Origin: HGM04593 sp964485215
Lineage (GTDB): Bacteria > Bacteroidota > Bacteroidia > Bacteroidales > Bacteroidaceae
NCBI GenBank assembly: GCA_964485215.1
Contig: CAZAIM010000043.1
Coordinates: 1 to 18,702 of the forward strand
Length of the DNA: 18,702 nucleotides
Reading direction: 5' to 3'
Shown: one piece after another, positions 1 to 6,400 of the stretch
How the letters are laid out: each line of letters opens with the position of its first letter
How positions within the stretch are numbered: position 1 is the stretch's first letter
Translations under genes and position numbers: made by a program
The notes under the pieces: model-generated
Database searches by the model: none
Told to the model about the DNA's origin: nothing
What the model saw: the letters and a program-made list of their open reading frames with translations, nothing else

Positions 1-690
1 TGTATCGACATGGGCTTCTCTTCAGTTATGATCGATGGTTCTCATCTTCCTTATGACGAGAACGTTGCTCTTACAAAGAAGGTTGTAGAGTATGCTCACC
101 AGTATGGCGTTACAGTTGAAGGCGAGCTTGGTATTCTCGCTGGCGTTGAGGATGATGTTGTTGCCGAGCATCACACATATACTCGTCCCGAGGAGGTTGT
201 TGACTTCGTTACCAAGACCGGTTGCGACAGTTTGGCTATCTCTATAGGTACATCACACGGTGCAAACAAGTTCAAGCCAGAGCAGTGCACACGCAACGAG
301 AAGGGTGTACTTGTTCCTCCCCCATTGGCATTTGACGTGCTCGAGGGCTGTATGAAGGAACTTCCTGGTTTCCCCATCGTTCTTCACGGTTCTTCTTCAG
401 TTCCACAGGACGAGGTTGAAACTATCAACAAGTATGGTGGTGCATTGAAGGATGCTATCGGTATCCCCGAAGAGGAGCTCCGCAAGGCTGCTTCGCTCGC
501 GGTTTGCAAAATCAATATCGACAGCGACAGCCGTCTTGCTATGACTGCTGCGGTTCGTGAGGTGTTTGCAACAAACCCTGCTGAGTTCGACCCAAGAAAG
601 TATCTCGGCCCGGCTCGTGAGAATATGAAGAAGCAGTATATCCACAAGATTGTGAATGTGCTTGGTTCTGACAACAAGCTTGCTCAGTAA
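1..690 (+). CDS. fba: Fructose-bisphosphate aldolase, class II (5' partial)
   Basis: Cleaves fructose-1,6-bisphosphate to dihydroxyacetone phosphate and glyceraldehyde-3-phosphate (and the reverse) in cytosolic glycolysis and gluconeogenesis. The frame is open from base 1 (Cys-Ile-Asp before the first Met at 10), so the gene starts outside the window; about 229 residues, roughly the C-terminal two-thirds of the usual length, are present. Visible class II signatures are the metal-site strand VTVEGELG, the metal-binding His in ISIGTSHGANKF, the second metal His in IVLHGSSSVP, and the C-terminal substrate strand KINIDSDSRLAMT. These His and Glu residues coordinate the catalytic divalent metal in this family. 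The stop is TAA at 688-690, followed by a hairpin terminator. The codon pattern is even and unlike the AT-rich block that follows. Identification is secure; assignment to one class II subgroup is less certain. Confidence 0.96.
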   Translation, partial: CIDMGFSSVMIDGSHLPYDENVALTKKVVEYAHQYGVTVEGELGILAGVEDDVVAEHHTYTRPEEVVDFVTKTGCDSLAISIGTSHGANKFKPEQCTRNEKGVLVPPPLAFDVLEGCMKELPGFPIVLHGSSSVPQDEVETINKYGGALKDAIGIPEEELRKAASLAVCKINIDSDSRLAMTAAVREVFATNPAEFDPRKYLGPARENMKKQYIHKIVNVLGSDNKLAQ

Positions 691-760
691 CAGGAACTGT
701 TGTTTGATAGCAAATCGATAATGAGGCTGACAAAAAAGGCTTCATATCGAATCTCACATA

Positions 761-792
761 AAGGAGTGTGACCTACAAAGGTCACACTCCTT
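761..792. terminator. Hairpin terminator between fba and the convergent lipoprotein gene
   Basis: A perfect 13-bp inverted repeat (761-773 with 780-792) encloses the 6-base loop TACAAA. It lies 70 bases after the aldolase stop and about 50 bases past the stop of the convergent lipoprotein gene, so it could serve both strands. No long T run follows on the plus strand, so efficiency is uncertain. Confidence 0.75.
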
Positions 793-843
793 GCTATAAT
801 AAGCCGGCAAAAGACTTTCTACTGTACCTCTATTGTTTCAATG

Positions 844-1317
844 TCACTGAAAAGCGGTAAAATGCAATCCTTCGTATATATGAATATAACTGTTTTCGTC
901 TAAAACAAATCTTTGTCTAAAAGAGAATTTCGGTCCGTTATTTGTAATTTCAGATTTAGAAAATTTAGCAGCTTGTTTGCCTATTTCAGTATATGCTTTT
1001 ACAGTGTCATTATCTATAAAAAGGATTCTTGTAAATGTATCATCTAAAGTGTAACTTATTTCTTCTTTTAGTTTATGTGACATTCGGTATGGTAGTGACC
1101 AAATAACACTCTCATCATCATAAGGATGTATTAAATAGATGCTGTCATACTCTTCTTCGCAATAATCGTTAAAAGTGAATGGTTCTCCAATAGTCTGTCT
1201 TTTAAGCCCAAGTTCAAGTTTTGGTTCACTTGGTTCACAGCCTATAAATAACAATGTTGCCAATATTGTTATTATAATGTTATTTAAGCATATAAAGTTT
1301 CCCATTGTCTGCTGCAT
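844..1317 (-). CDS. Putative lipoprotein of unknown function
   Basis: I do not recognise a named family. The first 27 residues form a lipoprotein signal: a hydrophobic stretch (IIITILATLLFIG) ends at Cys27 (lipobox FIGC), followed by an acidic, export-compatible E-P-S-E. The mature part, about 130 residues, is rich in Asp, Glu and Tyr, has no further membrane segment and looks beta-rich. The start could be Met1 at 1317 or Met5 at 1305; both keep the signal sequence, and Met5 gives a more usual n-region. It begins only 12 bases after the end of the decayed DUF6973-like gene (1330-1786), so the two probably formed one transcript. Codon use is clearly more AT-rich than the flanking housekeeping genes, which suggests acquired DNA. 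An immunity or partner role for the DUF6973-like protein is possible but is only inferred from adjacency. Confidence 0.7.
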   Translation of the reverse strand: MQQTMGNFICLNNIIITILATLLFIGCEPSEPKLELGLKRQTIGEPFTFNDYCEEEYDSIYLIHPYDDESVIWSLPYRMSHKLKEEISYTLDDTFTRILFIDNDTVKAYTEIGKQAAKFSKSEITNNGPKFSFRQRFVLDENSYIHIYEGLHFTAFQ

Positions 1318-1329
1318 TAATTACTTGTT

Positions 1330-1786
1330 TTAATATAGTTCTTCTTCACTCCATCTATTGATAATCGCTTTATTGCCTAAGGAATAGCCTACAGAGTTGT
1401 TGTGCAAATCCATATTCTTTTCATTTATGTTGTTGTTTGGTGTGTTCTCGTGAGCATCTCCAATTTTTTTGCAAGTGGTGAGTTATAACCTGCTGATACT
1501 TGGTTTAAAGCGCGCCAATAACAATGACGGATTGCATCACCGTATCCGTCCTTCTTGTTTGGAAATGTTCTACTGCACTTTTTGCTTTGTTGGCGTTGCT
1601 ATTGAACTTGTATGCAAGTATTGGATACCTTAATACAAAATGCTTCTCATCATCCGTAAGTTTGTTGTAAGTTTTTTCGTAACCATCCTATTGGGGGTGG
1701 AAATTTCCTTCATTCCGGTTGTCATATGCTCTTGCTCTCTCAAAAATGTTCGGTCTTCTTTGGCTGTTGTTAAAAAAGTTGCTCAT
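1330..1786 (-). pseudogene. Degenerate DUF6973-like gene (one nonsense codon, one frameshift)
   Basis: Reading the minus strand from ATG at 1786 gives MSNFFNNSQRRPNIFERARAY and continues 32 codons to an in-frame TAG (1688-1690). The same frame then carries on with DGYEKTYNKLTDDEK and on to SAVEHF. Near 1551-1565 the frame must shift by one base (equivalent to one lost T in a short T/C run) to continue as NKKDGYGDAIRHCYWRALNQ, then KKIGDAHENT, then KNMDLHNNSVGYSLGNKA, ending at TAA (1330-1332). The trio of motifs, (A)xRHxYW, (D)AHE and MDLHNN, is what I associate with DUF6973, a family found in bacterial secreted and toxin-like proteins; its activity is not known to me. Restored length would be about 152 residues. 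It is AT-rich like the lipoprotein gene 12 bases downstream. The two lesions could be real decay or sequencing errors; the family call is moderately confident. Confidence 0.68.
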
Positions 1787-1813
1787 AATTATTGCATTTA
1801 AATTATTACAATG

Positions 1814-1821
1814 CAAAATTA
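1814..1821 (-). promoter_or_regulatory. Bacteroidetes -7 box for the DUF6973-like/lipoprotein pair
   Basis: On the minus strand TAATTTTG matches the TAnnTTTG -7 element exactly, 27 bases before the ATG at 1786. A -33 TTG at the normal 19-21 base distance is not evident (the nearest is 26 bases away), so only the -7 half is supported. Confidence 0.45.
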
Positions 1822-2157
1822 TCTTATGACTTCTTTGTGGAGTTGCCCAATTGCCACTTTGGCATATCTTTACTCAAAAATACAAAATAAAAGGGCTTGA
1901 AATGAGTTACTTTAAAGATTCTTTCCTTCTTCATTTAACCCTATTTGACAGTTTTCGTATTTAGAAACTGTTTTAGATTGAATTTGCTTCTGCCGGTCAG
2001 TAATATAGCCTTTTCTATGTACCTTGTTTGGGGTTTTCTTTTGATATGAAAAAAGAACGGTAAAGCTACGATGAGCCTCTGTGGGGTCGGAGAAAGTTTC
2101 TGCAGAACGTGTGAACCGGTCTTATATTGTGCCGAATGCTATTTTTTTCAAAAATTA
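1822..2157. other. Intergenic stretch with no supported gene
   Basis: This stretch between the minus-strand promoter and the sigma-factor promoter has no convincing reading frame. It contains one isolated copy of the short dispersed repeat AGAAACTGTTTTA (1963-1975) and a less AT-rich patch at about 2035-2125. A 60-codon open minus-strand frame in that patch has no start codon and no recognisable motif. Confidence 0.6.
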
Positions 2158-2189
2158 TTTGGAATTAATATAATAATTTCTTTCCTTTG
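2158..2189 (+). promoter_or_regulatory. Predicted promoter of the ECF sigma-factor gene
   Basis: TTTG (2158-2161), a 20-base spacer, then TTCCTTTG (2182-2189), one mismatch from TAnnTTTG. The spacing is as expected for the housekeeping Bacteroidetes sigma factor. The predicted leader is about 70 bases. Confidence 0.5.
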
Positions 2190-2267
2190 CCAAAAGAAAT
2201 TCAATCAATAACCGTTTAATACTATTGCCTATAGAAAAACTCTACTCCAAATTTTAATGAAGACATA

Positions 2268-2861
2268 ATGGAGAGTATGAAGCAGATGACCGATGATATG
2301 TTGGTCGCACTTTATTTGGAGGGCAATAACTCAGCATTTGACATTTTGCTGAATCGTCATAAGGACAGGTTATTCAACTACATCTATTTTATAGTACGTT
2401 CGCGTGATTTGGCTGAGGATATTTTTCAGGAGACCTTTGTCAAGGCAATTGTCACGTTGCAACAGGGTCGCTATGTAAACGACGGAAAGTTCTCGGCTTG
2501 GATAACACGCATTGCACACAACCTGGTAATAGACCAGTTCCGCACCGAAAGGAATGAGAATGTCATTTCAAACGATGAGACAGAGGTAGACTTGCTCAAC
2601 AATGCGAAACTTGCCGAAGGGAATGTGGAAAACCGCCTGGTGAACGAACAGGTGCTGAAGGATGTTCGTGCCCTGATTGACGAACTTCCCGATTGTCAGC
2701 GCGAGGTTGTCTTTATGCGTTATTATCAGGAACTCTCTTTCAAGGAGATTGCCGATATTACAGGTGTGAGTATAAATACGGCTCTTGGACGTATGCGCTA
2801 TGCTATATTGAATATGCGCCGTATTGCTGCCGAAAAGTCCATTTCACTGGTGATGGAGTAG
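2268..2861 (+). CDS. RNA polymerase sigma-70 family (ECF-type) sigma factor
   Basis: Directs RNA polymerase to alternative promoters. Residues 20-90 form region 2: the helix with DRLFNYIYFIV, the DLAEDIFQETFVKA core-binding motif and the FSAWITRIAHNLVIDQFR region 2.3/2.4 segment. After an acidic linker (about 95-130), residues 136-185 form region 4: LPDCQREVVFMRYYQELSFKEIA and a helix-turn-helix SINTALGRMRYAILNMRR for the -35-type element. At 197 residues it is normal for an ECF factor. Start choice is ambiguous among ATG 2268, 2277 and 2286; the last two would give MKQMTDDML or MTDDML, and no ribosome-binding sequence decides it. No membrane anti-sigma (FecR or zinc-binding type) gene follows; instead there is a hairpin and a small soluble protein. 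It is not next to TonB-dependent transporter genes, so a SUS-linked role is not supported here. Confidence 0.93.
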   Translation: MESMKQMTDDMLVALYLEGNNSAFDILLNRHKDRLFNYIYFIVRSRDLAEDIFQETFVKAIVTLQQGRYVNDGKFSAWITRIAHNLVIDQFRTERNENVISNDETEVDLLNNAKLAEGNVENRLVNEQVLKDVRALIDELPDCQREVVFMRYYQELSFKEIADITGVSINTALGRMRYAILNMRRIAAEKSISLVME

Positions 2862-2894
2862 AAGACTGCTTGAGGGTTTTCCTGTTGCAGATGA

Positions 2895-2943
2895 AAAAAG
2901 TATATGTTTGGGATGTTTTTTTGTGTCCCTGCATATACTTTTT
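2895..2943 (+). terminator. Hairpin terminator or attenuator after the sigma-factor gene
   Basis: A 12-bp perfect stem (2895-2906 with 2932-2943), inner 4-bp pairing (GGGA 2910-2913 with TCCC 2926-2929) and a T-rich right arm give an intrinsic-terminator shape 33 bases after the sigma stop. It lies just before the small gene at 2986, so that gene is expressed by read-through or from an unseen promoter. Confidence 0.7.
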
Positions 2944-2985
2944 GTTGTTTTGATGCGTTATTATTGTGTAAACTGCAAACAGGGA

Positions 2986-3171
2986 ATGCCTATGGATAAA
3001 AAGATTACTCCGGAACTTGAAATTACTGCCAATCTCTTGGAACAGTCGCTGAAAAAAGAGAGTTACCCGAAGCCTTCAGTGACTTCACTGGAATTCATCA
3101 GGAACTTTGCACGCAATTTCAGGGTACAGAAGAATGTCAATGGTGCAATAAGGGAACTGGTGCTTAACTGA
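2986..3171 (+). CDS. Small conserved-looking hypothetical protein downstream of the sigma factor
   Basis: About 61 residues from ATG 2986 (or 59 from ATG 2992). The frame is open further upstream to 2908, but that extension would run through the hairpin at 2895-2943, so the short start is preferred. AGGGA at 2981-2985 sits 6 bases before ATG 2992 and favours that start. The protein is soluble and mildly basic, with an amphipathic N-terminal half (ITPELEITANLLEQSLKKE) and a C-terminal half containing SLEFIRNFARNFRVQ. There is no signal peptide, membrane segment or Cys/His cluster, so it is not a zinc anti-sigma factor of the usual kind. I do not recognise a named family. Position next to the sigma gene suggests, without proof, a linked regulatory role. 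Confidence 0.65.
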   Translation: MPMDKKITPELEITANLLEQSLKKESYPKPSVTSLEFIRNFARNFRVQKNVNGAIRELVLN

Positions 3172-3190
3172 GAAGTTGTTATGGTTTCTT

Positions 3191-3235
3191 GTATAAAATG
3201 AATAATTGCAAAATGCGATTATTCTTTTTTTATAC
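3191..3235. terminator. Intrinsic terminator after the small protein gene
   Basis: A 10-bp stem (3200-3209 with 3215-3224, one G-T pair) around AAAAT is followed by seven T residues (3225-3231). The flanks GTATAAAA and TTTTATAC extend the symmetry, so it could work on both strands. Confidence 0.8.
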
Positions 3236-3261
3236 AACGCTTATTTCGTGTTGCCGCGTTA

Positions 3262-3302
3262 AAAAATATTCAAGCAAGCTTGATATTTCTCGCTCGTTTG
3301 TT
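3262..3302 (+). repeat. 41-bp direct repeat, copy 1 (promoter-bearing)
   Basis: Identical over 41 bases to 3347-3387, with a period of 85 bases. It begins AAAAATATTCAAGCAAGC and ends CGCTCGTTTGTT. It contains a near-perfect inverted repeat, TCAAG-CAAG-CTTGA, with AATAT/ATATT flanks. The copy supplies the -33 region for the -7 box that follows at 3305. Confidence 0.92.
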
Positions 3303-3312
3303 CGTATATTTG
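3280..3312 (+). promoter_or_regulatory. Predicted promoter P1 of the GH27-GH16 gene
   Basis: TTG at 3280-3282, a 22-base spacer and TATATTTG at 3305-3312, an exact TAnnTTTG match. The spacer is one or two bases longer than usual. Directly downstream is the inverted repeat GAGGT-AA-ACCTC (3312-3323), which would lie at or near the transcript 5' end. Confidence 0.6.
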
Positions 3313-3346
3313 AGGTAAACCTCGAATATTTTCTGCACTCGCTTTG

Positions 3347-3387
3347 AAAAATATTCAAGCAAGCTTGATATTTCTCGCTCGTTTGTT
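3347..3387 (+). repeat. 41-bp direct repeat, copy 2 (promoter-bearing)
   Basis: Second identical copy of the 3262-3302 unit. The bases between the copies (3303-3346) differ from the bases after copy 2, apart from the shared TATATTTG and the small inverted repeat, so the 41-bp block and the promoter architecture are the conserved parts. Confidence 0.92.
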
Positions 3388-3397
3388 ACTATATTTG
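3365..3397 (+). promoter_or_regulatory. Predicted promoter P2 of the GH27-GH16 gene
   Basis: TTG at 3365-3367, a 22-base spacer and TATATTTG at 3390-3397, the same geometry as P1. It is followed by GCGAT-AA-ATCGC (3397-3408). The gene starts at 3469, giving a leader of roughly 65 bases. Confidence 0.6.
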
Positions 3398-3468
3398 CGA
3401 TAAATCGCAGGTATTGCCTGTTTGTATTCATTCTCTAATTTGTAAAAACACTATCAAACAATAATCAT

Positions 3469-6400
3469 ATGGTTAAAAAAATCTTTGCCATTCTTATGGC
3501 TTTTGCCTTGCCTTCATTGGCTGCGGCAGATAATCCGCCACTTATGGGCTGGAGTTCCTGGAATACCTACGGTTTCCAAATAAACGATTCTGTGATTAAG
3601 GCACAGGCCGATGCTATGGTTGCGCTCGGCTTCAAGGAGTGTGGCTACAACCATATTAACATCGATGACGGTTTTTTCGGAGGGCGCGATGAGAATGGCA
3701 AGCTGCTCATTCATCCTATGCGTTTTCCCAATGGAATGCGTCCTGTGGTCGATTATATTCATGACAAAGGGCTTAAGGCCGGTATATATTCCGATGCAGG
3801 CAGTAATACCTGTGCTTCATACTGGGGTAATCCAAAGGATACCATAGGTCTGGGGGTAGGGCTTTATGGACACGATGCCGAGGATATGGCACTCTATTTC
3901 AATGAATTGAATTTTGATTTCATTAAAGTCGATTACTGCGGTGCCGATGCAAACAACAATGCTGAGGGGCTCGACCTTGACGTTGAGCAACGTTACAAGG
4001 AGATTGCGGCGGCCATAAAGGCAACAGGCCGCACCGATGTTACATGGAACATCTGCCGTTGGGCATTCCCTGGTACCTGGGCGTGCGAAATCGCTGATTC
4101 TTGGCGCACGACTGAGGATATTTATCTTGACTGGGCTTCAATAAAGAGCATCATTGGCCAGAGCCTTTATCTGTCGGCCTATGCTTCTCCTGGCCATTAT
4201 AACGATATGGATATGCTTGAGGTGGGCCGCGGCCTCAGCGACGAGGAGGACAAGACGCACTTCGGCATTTGGTGTATGATGAGTTCTCCGCTGCTCATTG
4301 GCTGCGACCTTAACGATATAAAGGGCAATGCCCTTGAACTGATGCAGAACAAGGAACTTATCGCTGTTGACCAGGATGTGCTTGGATTGCAGGCTTATGT
4401 GGCGAAACGTGAGAACGGCACTTATGTGCTTGTTAAGGATGTTGAGGAGAAGTATGGCACAAAACGTGTGGTGGCATTCTATAACCCAACCGATGATGCC
4501 AAGGATATGAGCATTTCTTTCTCGCAGCTCGACCTGGCAGGCGAGGTGAAGGTGCGCGACCTCTTTGCAAAGGCCGACAAGGGCGTTCATGAAGGTTCGT
4601 TCTCTGTTTCCGTGCCTGCTCATGGCACACGCGTATACAGGCTCGAAGCTGACGAGCGTCTCGAGCGTACGGTATACGAGGCCGAGACTGCTTGGCTTAC
4701 ATCGTATCAGGAAATCAAGAACAATGAGGTATATGGTACTGCAATCTATGCCGAAAAGGAAATCTGTTCGGGTGGCGTGGCAGTGGGCTGGCTTGGCGGA
4801 CGTGATGTGAACGACCTGCAGTGGCGCAATGTCTTCAGCGAAGAGGGTGGCGAATATACCTTGCGTGTATATTTTATTACCGGTGAAGACCGCACAATGA
4901 AACTGAGCGTAAATGACGGAGAGCCTATAACCTATACCGGCAATTCAGGTGGTTGGAGCAGTGTCGGCTATGCAGAATTTGATGTCGTTCTTCAGAAGGG
5001 CGAGAATGTTGTCCGCCTTTTCAACGAGAGCGCGTATATGGGTGACATTGACAAAATGGTGCTTGTGAACAAGAATGCTGTCCAGGATTATCCGGTTGTC
5101 TTTGACAAGGAGCAGGGTTACACTCACAGCAGCCGTCGCCTGAATAGTGTGTTGCTCGGCGCACAGACACTGCAGTTGCCAACACCGCTGAAGGTTTACA
5201 GTGAAGTGGAAGAGGGTTGCTTCGTGGCTGTTCCTGGCGAGCAGCTCACTGCTTCTTTCGGTTTCACAGGCGACTGGATGAATGGTTTCGTATACCTTGA
5301 CCGTGGCATGGACGGTGCTTTTGATGTAGAGTTCAACGAGGATGGCTCGTATGCAGGTGATGTATTGGCTTTCTCATATGCTGAGCCTAATGTGGGTTCC
5401 GGTGTCGGCTATAACAGCACCGGTGCAAGGGTGAACAATGCCAATGTGCTTAATCCGCCAGCATTTGCATTGCCCGATGACATGGCTCCCGGTTTCTACC
5501 GCATGCGCTACAAGGTCGATTGGGCATCCATTGACCCTGCCGGCCGCGCCGAGGATGGCAATGGCATCATTAAGAACGGCGGTGCCGTGTGTGACGTGGT
5601 GCTGAATGTGCACGCTGCTGAGTGCGCACTGTCGGTAGGATGCGACAATGGCGAGCTGCTGGCCGCCGACGGCACAGCGTTGCCAGAGAAGGTTACTTTC
5701 GGTGAACCGCTGGTGCTCTCTGTGATGCCCAAGGATGGATATGTGCTCGATGCTGTTAAGGTTATTCACGGATACGGCCTCAAGGGCAAGAAGGTTGTGC
5801 ATGGGGTAAGACAGTGGCGCGAAGATGTTCTCTCCGGGAATCTTGTGATTGACGGAAAGATAACAGTTCCCGCAGAATATATCGATGGTGATGTTGAAAT
5901 AACAGCTCTCTTTGCTAACGTTGCCGGTGGTATCGGTGGCGAGGGCTACGCGCTTTCGTTTGACAAGGATGCACAGGCTGCCGAGGAACGCGAAATAAGT
6001 GTCTATATAAACGAACAGGAACAATTCCATAACGATGCCAACATAAATGTTGATACAAAGGATTTGTATTACGATATTACAGATGAATACTCTATTCCAC
6101 TTTGTGGAACAAGAAGTATGACGGTTGCCGTTGAAGGTGCCAATGACAAGAATGTATATCTGTATATAGACTTGAACAACGACGGCAAATTCGTTGCTCT
6201 GCTGAATGAGGATGGTACGCCCGCTTTGTCGAGTGAACTTGTGGCTTTCTCTTGCCACAATGGAATCGACAGCGAAGGAAATGCTGCCGTGAGTGGCAGC
6301 AATATGCTCACTTTGCCGACCTTTGTGTTCGGCGATGCCGTTCCTGACGGTATGTACCGTGTCCGTTTGAAATTCGATGGCAATAGCATTAACCCCGATG

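Noticed and set aside
1935..2140. Minus-strand open frame of about 60 codons
   Set aside because: It has no start codon after the preceding stop, no promoter box and no motif I recognise.
2908..2985. Longer N-terminus for the small protein after the sigma gene
   Set aside because: It would translate through the terminator hairpin, and its composition (Cys- and Phe-rich) is unlike the rest of the protein.
3262..3387. Two identical palindromic 41-bp repeats as a mini CRISPR array
   Set aside because: Only two units. The interval between them carries a promoter -7 box and a hairpin matched after the second unit, and there are no cas genes; a duplicated promoter explains it better.
5374..6258. 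Long open frame antisense to the glycosidase gene
   Set aside because: It lies wholly opposite a strongly supported coding region, has no recognisable domain and is rich in Ile, His and Val as expected from a reversed GC-skewed frame.
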